NCBI GenBank assembly: GCA_910579155.1
Contig: CAJTTS010000004.1
Coordinates: 1-64,000, forward strand
Direction of reading: 5' to 3'
Length of the DNA: 64,000 nucleotides
From: an uncultured Oscillospiraceae bacterium
Lineage (GTDB): Bacteria; Bacillota_A; Clostridia; Oscillospirales; Oscillospiraceae
Positions 33,591 to 41,096 of this stretch are shown piece by piece. Below the pieces are notes generated by a model. That model did not search any database, was not told the origin of the DNA, and saw only the letters and a list, made by a program, of their open reading frames with translations. Made by a program: the position numbers and the translations under genes. The first letter of the stretch is position 1. Each line of letters begins with the position of its first letter.

Positions 33591-34020
33591 CAGCGCGCTG
33601 TTTTTTACCTGCTCCTTGATTGAACAACTTGGCCGCACCCTCCATAGAAGCCGTGGGAATGTGGCGGCGGCGCTGGGAGAGGCAGGTGTGCGGACGATTT
33701 ACGACCATGCCGATGTGCTCCATTGCGAGCCCATAGAGAAAGTGGCGGACGATGCCATCGGAGAATTCGGCCTGACCGCCGGGAGCTTTGACAACGTGGG
33801 CGAAGCCCGGTATGCCGTCCCCGATGTGTGGACCATGGGCAAGGTGTACGCCCGGCTGATTGAGGATGTGTCCGGGGAAGAGGATGTGATTGAGACGCTG
33901 CTGGGGGTCTATTCTTCCTGGATCGACGAACGGCTCTCCGATTACAATTCCGCGTTTTATTACCAGCCCCGGGACTATCTGGCAGAGTGCTGCCGCCAGG
34001 GAATCGCCTTGGACGGCTGA
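33574..34020 (+). CDS. DUF3791-like protein (partner of DUF3990)
   Basis: 148 residues from ATG 33574 (ATG 33565 is too close to GAGAGGAG). 'ALFFTCSLIEQLGRTLHRS' and 'GVRTIYDHADVLHCEPIEK' match the small helical DUF3791 type normally encoded beside DUF3990. The C-terminal half is an additional helical region. It overlaps the end of the DUF3990 frame by 17 bp, a toxin-antitoxin-like arrangement, though no such activity is shown here. A terminator follows. Confidence 0.65.
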   Translation: MEKRNDSALFFTCSLIEQLGRTLHRSRGNVAAALGEAGVRTIYDHADVLHCEPIEKVADDAIGEFGLTAGSFDNVGEARYAVPDVWTMGKVYARLIEDVSGEEDVIETLLGVYSSWIDERLSDYNSAFYYQPRDYLAECCRQGIALDG

Positions 34021-34048
34021 TTCAAAAAATGAAATAGGTGCAAAACGG

Positions 34049-34083
34049 AGCCCCACAATGCAGACTGCATTGTGGGGCTTTTG
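34049..34083 (+). terminator. Intrinsic terminator after the DUF3791-like gene
   Basis: AGCCCCACAATGCAG and its reverse complement (34049-34079) are followed by TTTT. It closes the plus-strand operon. Confidence 0.85.
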
Positions 34084-34183
34084 TGATTTCGGATAGTTCC
34101 GGCGTTACGGAAATGATACGCTCCCATATTATGTTGGTGAAATCGCTGGCAGCCAGAGCTGCCAATATAAAGGTTCTGCGTTT

Positions 34184-35323
34184 TTATTGCTCCATCCAAT
34201 CCACTGGCATCCCGTTGACCTCCAGCCCCTCCCCGGCGGGGATGAGGACGTACTTCTTTCCATCGATCACACGGGTCTCCACCAGGTAGCTATGCTCCGG
34301 GTCAAGGGAAATGGCGGCTTCTGCCGTTTTCACCTCAAACCGCTTGCTGTCAATGAGGTTGGCGGGGCTGAGAACCGTGTCCTCGCCGAACAGCTCCCCG
34401 CACTTTCCACAGAAGGCGGCGATCTGTGCTTCCTCAGCGCCACAGTCCCGGAGGATGTCGGCCACGTCTTTGGCGGTGATGGCCAGAGGCTCCGGGTCTT
34501 TGGCCTCCCGGTGCTCCTCAATTTTAGCGGTCAGCTGCTCATGGACGGCCTGCACCACCTCCAGGCCGCAGGCCCCCTCCAGCCCCTCCCGGAGGGCCGT
34601 CTGGAACGCCTCCCGCTGTTCCCCGGCGGACATGGGCGGCTCAGTGTGGAAGATGGCGTCCAGAAATTCCTGGTGCAGCTCGTCCGGCTTGCGGGCATAG
34701 GCGAGTGCGTTGTAGATGTTGGCCGCTCGGTCGTCAAAGGCCGGGAACAGGAAGCCCAGCTCCGGCGGGGAGACGATCTGGCTGGGAGCACAGTTGTGGA
34801 ACTCATTCTCCCCGGGACAGTAACCCAGCTCCAGCTTACCGTTCTTCACCGGGCAGACACAACAGACGATGTAGGCGAACACAGTGTCGCCCTCATCGGC
34901 GCGGTCCTCGCCGTCTTTGCTCCGATGGGGCACATCGTAGGCGTCATGGGCCAGCAGAATGAGATAATTGTTCTCCCCCATGTCCAGGCTGTCGATGACC
35001 GTCTGATAGAACACCTGCCGTGCCTCTCCGTCCTTCAGCTTGGAATCCCGCAGGGCCATGAGGCGGCGGTGCTCATCGCTGTCCGCCACCTGCTGGGTGG
35101 AGAACACGATGTCGATGAGGTTCCGGCCCAAGGTGCCGGACAGGGTCTTTTTTAGCAGAGTTAAGTATTTCTTCGCTTCCTCCTCGGGCATTCGGTCCAA
35201 GGATTCGTCCAGGTAGGAAACGATTTCTTTTTGGGCGTTCACATAGCAGCCGTAGATGCGGCCCATAGCGTTCTTACCCAAGCGGAAACGGCGTTTCAGC
35301 TCGCTGATCTCTTTCTGATTCAT
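34184..35323 (-). CDS. DUF4317 family protein
   Basis: 379 residues: 'MNQKEISELKRRFRLGKNAM', 'RIYGCYVNAQKEIVSYLDES' and 'AYIVCCVCPVKNGKLELGYC' match DUF4317, a family widespread in Clostridia with no known role. The C-terminal part includes 'SLDPEHSYLVETRVIDGKK'. A good promoter lies 70 bp upstream with a short GC hairpin in the leader. Confidence 0.85.
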   Translation of the reverse strand: MNQKEISELKRRFRLGKNAMGRIYGCYVNAQKEIVSYLDESLDRMPEEEAKKYLTLLKKTLSGTLGRNLIDIVFSTQQVADSDEHRRLMALRDSKLKDGEARQVFYQTVIDSLDMGENNYLILLAHDAYDVPHRSKDGEDRADEGDTVFAYIVCCVCPVKNGKLELGYCPGENEFHNCAPSQIVSPPELGFLFPAFDDRAANIYNALAYARKPDELHQEFLDAIFHTEPPMSAGEQREAFQTALREGLEGACGLEVVQAVHEQLTAKIEEHREAKDPEPLAITAKDVADILRDCGAEEAQIAAFCGKCGELFGEDTVLSPANLIDSKRFEVKTAEAAISLDPEHSYLVETRVIDGKKYVLIPAGEGLEVNGMPVDWMEQ

Positions 35324-35391
35324 GGTGACCTCGCAGTTTCAAATGTATTTCGCGCGGCGTGTAGGGGCCGCGCAATTAAAGCAGCCGTTTC

Positions 35392-35420
35392 ATTATAGAG
35401 TAAAGCGGTAAAACTTACAA
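35392..35420 (-). promoter_or_regulatory. Promoter of the DUF4317 gene
   Basis: On the minus strand TTGTAA (35415-35420) is 17 bp from a perfect TATAAT (35392-35397). The leader contains a 7-bp GCGCGGC/GCCGCGC hairpin around 35352-35373. Confidence 0.6.
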
Positions 35421-35828
35421 GTCCTGCCCCGGCGGAGCTTGGATTTCGATTTCCAGAATATCCTCAATGGGGATGGAGGTTCGTTCTGTGAGGATGACGC
35501 GGCCCTCTAACGGGTCAATTTTTTTGATCGTGCCTATGGCCGCGATGTAGGCCCCGCCGTCCTTCCGCTCGTCGGGCAGGAAGTAGGTAAACACCCCCGC
35601 CCCGCCTGTCTCCAGTAGCAGGCGGAGCTTTTCATCCAGAATGGCCTTTTCGTCCTCGGAAAGCTCCACGCGTTCCCCAGTGACGCGGGCGGTCTCTCGA
35701 ATGGCCGAACCGAAGCCGGACAGGGCTTGAAAGGGTGAAAACTGCGCCGTCCGATCTGCCATGGGCATACGGGGATGCTTGGCGGATGTGGGGTGGGGCA
35801 GGTTGATAATATCGTTGTAAGCTCCCAT
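35415..35828 (-). CDS. YolD-like family protein
   Basis: 137 residues with the family signature 'MADRTAQFSPFQALSGF' near the start, then 'ELSEDEKAILDEKLRLLLE' and a C-terminal barrel-like segment ('IDPLEGRVILTERTSIPIED'). YolD-like proteins are usually encoded directly after a Y-family (UmuC-type) polymerase, as here, and are presumed accessory to translesion synthesis. It starts 2 bp after the polymerase C-terminal frame. Confidence 0.85.
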   Translation of the reverse strand: MGAYNDIINLPHPTSAKHPRMPMADRTAQFSPFQALSGFGSAIRETARVTGERVELSEDEKAILDEKLRLLLETGGAGVFTYFLPDERKDGGAYIAAIGTIKKIDPLEGRVILTERTSIPIEDILEIEIQAPPGQDL

Positions 35829-35830
35829 TT

Positions 35831-36304
35831 CTACGCTTTGTGCCCTCCAATACGGCCATTGCGGTCTGCGGCGGTAGCGCCGTCCACAAGGTTCGTCCCC
35901 TTCAAAATGGCGTTCTTCCCAAACTTGCTTTTGATGCCCAGCATGGCCTCCTGGAGCTTCCGCTCGCGAGCCAGCTCCGCCGCTTCCGCTTCCTTTTTAG
36001 CTTGTGCGGCGGCATAGTCGGTGAACAGGTCAAGCTGCTCTGCGGCAGGTTCAGCGGGGAGGTCGCTTTCGTCTGTCACCCGGTTAGCGGTGAGATTCAT
36101 TCGCCGGATCAGCAGGTTCTTGTCCACAATTCGGTCATACAGCTCTAAAATCGCCGCCGTGATGCGTTTGGAGGATGCGGTGTACTCCTCCAAGTTGGCG
36201 GTGGCGTGGGCGTGTTTGGGGATCTGCCGCCCGTAGCGGTCTGTTTTGATCTCCCCGTGGTACTGTTTACACCGCTCCAATATCTCGCAGATTGTCAATG
36301 TCAT
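35831..36304 (-). CDS. Y-family DNA polymerase, C-terminal fragment (frameshifted)
   Basis: This frame continues the polymerase beyond its premature stop: 'KQYHGEIKTDRYGRQIPKH' (19 residues) belongs to the little-finger domain. The end 'EQLDLFTDYAAAQ' and 'GKNAILKGTNLVDGATAAD' is the typical C-terminus of Firmicutes UmuC-like polymerases, including a QLDLF clamp-binding-type motif. The listed ATG lies inside the overlap and is probably not a true start. Removing one base near 36266 joins the two frames. Confidence 0.75.
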   Translation of the reverse strand: MTLTICEILERCKQYHGEIKTDRYGRQIPKHAHATANLEEYTASSKRITAAILELYDRIVDKNLLIRRMNLTANRVTDESDLPAEPAAEQLDLFTDYAAAQAKKEAEAAELARERKLQEAMLGIKSKFGKNAILKGTNLVDGATAADRNGRIGGHKA

Positions 36305-37364
36305 AGCCCACGGTGAGGGTGAGCTGATTGGTGGCCAGCCGCTGGCCTACCAAATCCAGGGCCAGCTGGTCCGCCATCTCCCAGGCTACCATCCGGGCCT
36401 TTTCGAAGGAGTAGGGGCAGGTGAGCACCTGGCCGGAGCCCACGCTTTTCGTCTCGGGCTTGTACGCTTTGATGTCGGCCATAGCTACCGGTTCATAGCC
36501 CCAAGCATGGTCGATCAAGAGCTCCGCGTTCACGCCGAACATTTTGTAAAGAAGTTCTTCATTATAATAATCAGTTGATTTGCCAACGGAACACCGGGCG
36601 ATATCCCCCATGGTGTAGAGCCCATGGGCCTCCAGCTTTTTGGCGTAGCCCGGACCCACCCGCCAGAAATCGGTGAGGGGGCGGTGGTCCCACAGCAGCC
36701 TGCGGTAACTCATCTCGTCCATGGCCGCGATACGAACGCCGCTCCTGTCCGGCTTGGTGTGCTTGGCCCAGATATCCATGGCAACCTTCGCCAGATAGAG
36801 GTTGGTTCCAATGCCCGCCGTGGCGGTGATGCCAGTGGTATCCAGTACATCCAGCACGATCTTCCGGGCCAGCTCCCTGGGGGTGAGCTTGTAGGTGGGC
36901 AGGTAGTTGGTCACGTCCATCAGCACTTCGTCGATGGAGTATGCGCTTATGTCAGAAGGGGCCACATATTTCAGATAGACATTGTAAATTTTCGTGCTCC
37001 ATTCGATATAGTGGGCCATCCGGGGCGGGGCCACCAGGTAATCCAGGGCCAGCTCCGGGTGCTCTTTCACATCCGGGTCATGCCAAGAGGAGCCGGTGAG
37101 CTGCCGTCCGGGGGCCTTCTGCCGCCGCTGGGCGTTCACCTCCGCTACCTTCTGCACCACCTCAAACAGCCGTGCCCGGCCGGAAATACCGTAGGATTTC
37201 AGCGAGGGCGTGACTGCCAGACAGATCGTTTTGTTCGTCCGGCTCTTGTCCGCCACCACGAGATTGGTGGTCAGGGGGTCCAGGTCGCGCTCGATGCACT
37301 CCACGGAAGCGTAAAAGCTGCGAAGATCTATGGCAAAATAAACACGCTCTTTCACATCCGGCAC
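36267..37364 (-). CDS. Y-family DNA polymerase (UmuC/DinB-like), catalytic part
   Basis: 365 residues. The palm carries 'YFAIDLRSFYASVECIERD' with the first catalytic Asp and 'YSIDEVLMDV' with the Asp-Glu pair; the thumb helix-hairpin reads 'GPGYAKKLEAHGLYTMG'. Catalytic residues are all present. The frame ends early in the little finger ('VGYDIDNLRDIGAV') because of a single extra base; the remainder lies in another frame. If truncated, clamp binding and part of DNA contact would be lost. It has its own TGGACA/TATAAT promoter. Confidence 0.85.
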   Translation of the reverse strand: MPDVKERVYFAIDLRSFYASVECIERDLDPLTTNLVVADKSRTNKTICLAVTPSLKSYGISGRARLFEVVQKVAEVNAQRRQKAPGRQLTGSSWHDPDVKEHPELALDYLVAPPRMAHYIEWSTKIYNVYLKYVAPSDISAYSIDEVLMDVTNYLPTYKLTPRELARKIVLDVLDTTGITATAGIGTNLYLAKVAMDIWAKHTKPDRSGVRIAAMDEMSYRRLLWDHRPLTDFWRVGPGYAKKLEAHGLYTMGDIARCSVGKSTDYYNEELLYKMFGVNAELLIDHAWGYEPVAMADIKAYKPETKSVGSGQVLTCPYSFEKARMVAWEMADQLALDLVGQRLATNQLTLTVGYDIDNLRDIGAV

Positions 37365-37395
37365 CCCCTTTCCCAGCGTCCCACAGACTGGCCCT

Positions 37396-37424
37396 ATTAT
37401 ACACCAAGAAAGCAGGCTTGTCCA
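37396..37424 (-). promoter_or_regulatory. Promoter of the Y-family polymerase gene
   Basis: On the minus strand TGGACA (37419-37424) is 17 bp from a perfect TATAAT (37396-37401), about 30 bp before the ATG. No obvious LexA/DinR-type operator was recognised beside it. Confidence 0.7.
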
Positions 37425-37500
37425 TATGTTCGATTAAAAGTCCTTGTTCAAGATCTGTGCCGCTCACACCTGTTTTTCAAAAGTAATTGGCAAGACACCG

Positions 37501-37536
37501 AAAAGCGGGCGGCCACCCTTGAACCGTGACCGCCCG
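37501..37536 (-). terminator. Terminator after the CPBP gene
   Basis: CGGGCGG (37506-37512) and CCGCCCG (37530-37536) form a stem, followed on the minus strand by CTTTT. Confidence 0.6.
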
Positions 37537-37552
37537 ATAAACTGGGGTTTAT

Positions 37553-38308
37553 CTAACTGAATATCTTTTTCTTATCATTGACCCTCACTAAAACCAAAGA
37601 ACTGATCATCAAAATGATCGCTGTGACTATATTACCTAAAATATTATCGTTAATGATGTATATTCCAGATAAAGAATTTGCAATACAGTGAAATAGGACA
37701 CACAGCCATACGCTATCAGTGTTTTTTCTTATGCTTGCTAAGGCAAAAGTTAATCCTAACACATTGATCCCAAATGCCAGATAATTTTGTCCATATTGCG
37801 ATACCCCTTGAATATAAAATAAAGGCAAATGCCATAACCACCAAATAACACTTACAATCAAGGCGGATATAACAAATTTATGTGTTTTCTCCAGTTCGGG
37901 CTGCAGGATATACCTCCATCCCGCTTCTTCCAAACCACCGCCAAACAACATCATTGGGATCATAACAATAATTGCAAATATTGGCGCTCCGTTTTCATAT
38001 CCTGAAATCAAACATTGTGGAACTATAAATAGTATTCCTAATGCTATTACCATAAGATATGAAAATATATTGTGCTTGAAATCAAACACATTTTTTATCC
38101 ATTCTCTGAAGCTTACAACTTTTTCATTTTTCTTCAATGCCCAAAACGATGCGATAGTCGGCGACCACCCACCTAATAAATATGGTATATATAGAAGGTA
38201 ATTATCGTTTAATGATGCTCCATTTAGACTGCATAACAGACATATCCCCCAACAAATCAACATGATCAAAAAGGTATATAGCAAATAGTCTTTGCTCAAT
38301 TTATTCAT
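37553..38308 (-). CDS. CPBP-family intramembrane metalloprotease (AT-rich cargo)
   Basis: 251 residues with about seven membrane helices. The conserved glutamates and arginine are in 'GLEEAGWRY' (EExxxR), and the two His motifs are 'WWLWHLPLF' and 'LFHCIANS', so the catalytic set of a CPBP/Abi protease is complete. ATG 38308 is chosen because GGAAAGGAAGC precedes it. The gene is strikingly AT-rich against its GC-rich neighbours, a sign of separate acquisition. CPBP proteins are linked to bacteriocin self-immunity and peptide processing; the role here is unknown. Confidence 0.85.
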   Translation of the reverse strand: MNKLSKDYLLYTFLIMLICWGICLLCSLNGASLNDNYLLYIPYLLGGWSPTIASFWALKKNEKVVSFREWIKNVFDFKHNIFSYLMVIALGILFIVPQCLISGYENGAPIFAIIVMIPMMLFGGGLEEAGWRYILQPELEKTHKFVISALIVSVIWWLWHLPLFYIQGVSQYGQNYLAFGINVLGLTFALASIRKNTDSVWLCVLFHCIANSLSGIYIINDNILGNIVTAIILMISSLVLVRVNDKKKIFS

Positions 38309-38344
38309 TTTCAGCTTCCTTTCCAATCCCAACTTGTCTCTCCG

Positions 38345-38373
38345 ATTATAGCATGGCGCAGACTTCCAGGCAA
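38345..38373 (-). promoter_or_regulatory. Promoter of the CPBP gene
   Basis: On the minus strand TTGCCT (38368-38373) is 17 bp from a perfect TATAAT (38345-38350), about 35 bp before the start. Confidence 0.6.
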
Positions 38374-38440
38374 CTCGTTTTCATAGTTCGACCGGAGTTT
38401 GAACCGGCAGCATAAATCCTAAGCAGGGCCGATCAAAATT

Positions 38441-38487
38441 AGGTGGAACCTCTCCACCTATCCGCCCGGGCCCCGGCGTGGTACAAT
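38441..38487 (+). promoter_or_regulatory. Palindromic operator and promoter of the PRTRC-like operon (copy 2)
   Basis: AGGTGGA (38441-38447) and TCCACCT (38453-38459) flank a 5-bp centre, and TACAAT lies at 38482-38487, again 22 bp after the palindrome. It repeats the arrangement at 20292-20338; only the palindrome centre and spacer differ. Shared control of both operons is the natural inference. Confidence 0.65.
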
Positions 38488-38668
38488 GGGCTTGTATTTT
38501 AGGGCGGAGTAAGCGAGGGAGGAACGGCGTGGAAAGGGGTGAAGTCTGCCCTCCGCCGGACCAAAACGGCCTGGAAAAACAAAATACCAAGGACGAGAAG
38601 ACTGTGAGTTGCCCCATGGGGCGGTCCACGGTCCTTTTTTGTCCCCAAACACGAGAGGAGAAAAGATC
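38488..38668 (+). promoter_or_regulatory. Structured 5' leader of the PRTRC-like operon (copy 2)
   Basis: About 180 nt nearly identical in its core to the leader at 20339-20533 (GGGCTTGTATTT, AGGGAGGAACGGCGTGGAAA, TGCCCTCCGCCGGAC, GGCCTGGAA). It lacks the 15-bp duplication found in the other copy and ends in a weaker terminator-like hairpin before the coding start. Confidence 0.6.
38600..38640 (+). terminator. Attenuator-like hairpin inside the leader (copy 2)
   Basis: GACTGTG (38600-38606) pairs with CACGGTC (38627-38633) with one G-U pair, around an inner GCCCC/GGGGC pair, followed by TTTTTT. Confidence 0.55.
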
Positions 38669-39949
38669 ATGAGTGAACCCAACAACAGCGGATTTCCCTT
38701 TTCCGAGATGGCCGACGGCGCCGGTCTGGACATCGCCTCCATCTTTGGCGGCGCGTCCGGTGGCGGGATCCCCGGCGATGTGAACCCCTTCGAGGCGGCG
38801 CTGGCCCAGCAGGCCCCGCCCGCCGCGCAGGCGCAGGTCCCGGCGGCACAGCCGGCATTGGACATCGACCCCCTGGCCGCCGCCATGGCGGAGCAGGAGG
38901 CCAAGGGCGAGCAGAAAGCGGCCAAGTCCCTGTTCGAGAAAGCCCCGGTGTTCTGCTACGGCAGCGCCCGGGAGGACATCGCCGACCCCGGCATGACCTT
39001 CGAGGAGCTTCGCATCGCCAAGGCGGAGGACTTCCCCGAGCTGGCCGAGGGCAAGAAGGTGTCCTGGACGGTGGAGTACGGCAAGACCATAAAGCCCATC
39101 ACAGACCCCAAGGGCACTACCATTGCCGCTGTCAAGTCCGAGATTGAAAGATCCAAGCCCTTCCTGGACGCGCTGAAAAAGGCCAAGGACAAGAACCCGG
39201 ACTGCCTGGTGAAGCCCAAGGTCACCGCCCAGAGCAAGGGCATCGCCGCCTACAAGGGGGTGTTCGCCTCCCTGGAGGAGGCCCGGGCGTCGGGCAAGAC
39301 CATCTGCGCCATCCCCGGCGGGGACGGCAGGGTGTACGAGCTGCGGAAAAACGAGCTGGGGGAGTTCATCGCCCCCAAGGACTGCGTGATCGACCTCCCA
39401 ACGGTTGTGGCCGGGTTTACCCCGGCCCTTCCGCTGGTGCCCATGGAGCTGCTGGCCCAGATCATCTCCTTCTTCCGCTGCTGCATGAGCGGCCCAGAGG
39501 AGTTCGAGGCCCTGGCCCACATCTTCTGGGACAGGGAGGAGGAGAAATTTGTGGCGCACATCCCGAAACAGCGGGTGACCAAGGCCCACATCGACGCCGA
39601 CCTGACCCAAGAGGAGTTGCCGGAGGACCGCTACCTGCACTACATCGACATACACAGCCACAACAGCATGGAGGCCAAGTTCTCCCGTGTGGACGATGAG
39701 GATGAGCGGGCCACCCGGATCTACATCGTGGTGGGCCGTCTGGACAAGTTCTTCCCGGATATCACCGTGCGGATGTCCTGCGGCGGCTCCTACCTGACGC
39801 TGCCTCCCGGCTGCGTACTGGAGAGCTTCGGCGCGGTGTTCCCCGCTGAGTGGCGCACCCAGGTGACGCTGCTGCGCAGGGACACCCTGCCGGTACTGCG
39901 TCCGATGTCGGAAGCGCCGGCGGAGAAGCCGTGGGAGGATCGCCAATGA
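38669..39949 (+). CDS. PRTRC-C-like beta-grasp segment fused to a JAB (JAMM) metalloprotease (PRTRC A-like)
   Basis: 426 residues. Residues 1-85 are Ala/Pro-rich linker. Residues 92-150 resemble PRTRC protein C, a ubiquitin-like beta-grasp family: 'PVFCYG', 'DPGMTFEELRIAKAEDFPEL' and 'DPKGT' line up with its vFxYxG, DPxxxxspeeV, yPEL and GTKG elements. After a linker, residues 250-400 form a JAB/MPN domain with the complete zinc motif HxHx7SxxD (His329, His331, Ser339, Asp342) and 'WDREEEKF' as candidate upstream Glu. JAB proteases remove ubiquitin-like proteins. First gene of the operon, 4 bp overlap with the E1 gene. The beta-grasp assignment is by eye. Confidence 0.75.
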   Translation: MSEPNNSGFPFSEMADGAGLDIASIFGGASGGGIPGDVNPFEAALAQQAPPAAQAQVPAAQPALDIDPLAAAMAEQEAKGEQKAAKSLFEKAPVFCYGSAREDIADPGMTFEELRIAKAEDFPELAEGKKVSWTVEYGKTIKPITDPKGTTIAAVKSEIERSKPFLDALKKAKDKNPDCLVKPKVTAQSKGIAAYKGVFASLEEARASGKTICAIPGGDGRVYELRKNELGEFIAPKDCVIDLPTVVAGFTPALPLVPMELLAQIISFFRCCMSGPEEFEALAHIFWDREEEKFVAHIPKQRVTKAHIDADLTQEELPEDRYLHYIDIHSHNSMEAKFSRVDDEDERATRIYIVVGRLDKFFPDITVRMSCGGSYLTLPPGCVLESFGAVFPAEWRTQVTLLRRDTLPVLRPMSEAPAEKPWEDRQ

Positions 39950-40722
39950 AGTTCTCCATGACCCGCCCGGTGAAGATCGTCATGCTGGGCGCGGGCGGCA
40001 CCGGCGGGCACATCGCGCCCCACCTGTACCGCCTGCTGTACTCGCTGGACCGCCCGGTGCGGTTCATCATCTGCGACGGCGACGTGGTGGAGGAGAAGAA
40101 CCTGGTGCGGCAGAATTTCACTCCCGCCGACCAGGGGGAGAATAAGGCCAGGGTGCTGGCGGAGCGATATTCCGCCGTGTTTGGCCTGGAGACGGAATAT
40201 GTGCCCTCCTTCGTCGAGGATGAGGGGCAGCTTCGGGTGCTGCTGACGCCCGAATATCTTTTGATGCGCCAGCCGGGCCACTGCTACAGCGTGCAGGTGC
40301 CCGAACAGGTCATCCTCATCGGCGCGGTGGACAACAACAAATCCCGGCAGCTGTGCCACCGGGTATTTTACCAGACGAAAGAGCTGATCTACATCGACAG
40401 CGGCAACGGCGAGTTCACCGGCCAGGTGGTGTGCGGCGTGCGCCGGGGCGGCAAGACCTACTACCCGCCCATCGGCGCGGTCTACCCGGATGTGCTGGTG
40501 GAGACGGACAAGTTCCCCACGGAGCTGTCCTGCGCCGAGGCATCGGTGTCCGCCCCCCAGAGCATGGCGGCCAACATCACAGCGGCCACAGCGGTGGTGG
40601 ACATGATCTACAACATCCTGGCCACGGGCAGCAGCACGGTGCGGAAGGTGACCTTTTCCACCCAGTCTGTCAACGTGCGGCCCGAGCTGCAAAAAACGAA
40701 CAGGAGGAAGAAAGCGGCATGA
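39946..40722 (+). CDS. ThiF/E1-like adenylating enzyme (PRTRC ThiF)
   Basis: 258 residues. The nucleotide-binding loop is 'LGAGGTGG' (15-20), followed by 'CDGDVVEEKNLVRQNF' with Asp44, Arg55 and Gln56, Lys67 in 'ENKARV', and 'GAVDNNKSR' with Asp129: the adenylation residues of the E1/ThiF/MoeB superfamily. The C-terminal 'LSCAEASVSAPQSMAAN' is the form seen in PRTRC ThiF proteins; Cys196 could be a thioester site. It would activate the C-terminus of a ubiquitin-like protein. Gene order JAB then E1 with 4-bp overlaps at both ends supports a functional unit. Confidence 0.85.
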   Translation: MKFSMTRPVKIVMLGAGGTGGHIAPHLYRLLYSLDRPVRFIICDGDVVEEKNLVRQNFTPADQGENKARVLAERYSAVFGLETEYVPSFVEDEGQLRVLLTPEYLLMRQPGHCYSVQVPEQVILIGAVDNNKSRQLCHRVFYQTKELIYIDSGNGEFTGQVVCGVRRGGKTYYPPIGAVYPDVLVETDKFPTELSCAEASVSAPQSMAANITAATAVVDMIYNILATGSSTVRKVTFSTQSVNVRPELQKTNRRKKAA

Positions 40723-41096
40723 GAGCAACCGTAGACGCAAAGGCTTTTGTCCAGGCACTGGATCGGGTGAGCGGCATCATCCGCAAATCGTCCATCCCCG
40801 TCTTAAACGCCGTGCTGGTCCGGTTCGAGGGGGGGCGCTGTACCCTGACCGCCACCAACATAGAAACCTATCTGTCCGCGGCGTTGCCCGCCCAGGGGGA
40901 TGCGTTCGCCTTTTTGCTGGACCGCCCCCGGGAGACCACCCGGGCCTTCCGGCAGTTTGAGGGCGGGCTGGCCCTGGATCAGACGGAGACTGGGGAAGGG
41001 GACCGGCGGCGGATCACGCTGGCGCTGTCCTGCGGCCCCCGGGCCGCAGAGCTGCACCCGTTTCTGCCCGAGGATTTCCCCTCGTATCCGGTGTAG
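40719..41096 (+). CDS. Beta-clamp-like protein (copy 2), N-terminal part, ends at in-frame TAG
   Basis: 125 codons starting 'MRATVDAKAFVQALDRVSG' with clamp features 'TLTATNIETYLSAALP' and 'FLPEDFPSYPV', then TAG (41094-41096). Translation of the same frame continues smoothly with 'EPLESFTANASRLYARV'. One base change, for example from CAG, would create the stop. It overlaps the E1 gene by 4 bp. Confidence 0.75.
   Translation: MRATVDAKAFVQALDRVSGIIRKSSIPVLNAVLVRFEGGRCTLTATNIETYLSAALPAQGDAFAFLLDRPRETTRAFRQFEGGLALDQTETGEGDRRRITLALSCGPRAAELHPFLPEDFPSYPV

Noticed and set aside
9605..41096. TAG recoded as a sense codon in this element (two in-frame ambers)
   Set aside because: Several genes of the same element end normally in TAG (for example at 23588, 24948, 42315, 47522 and 50431), and no suppressor tRNA is seen. 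Mutation or sequence error is simpler.
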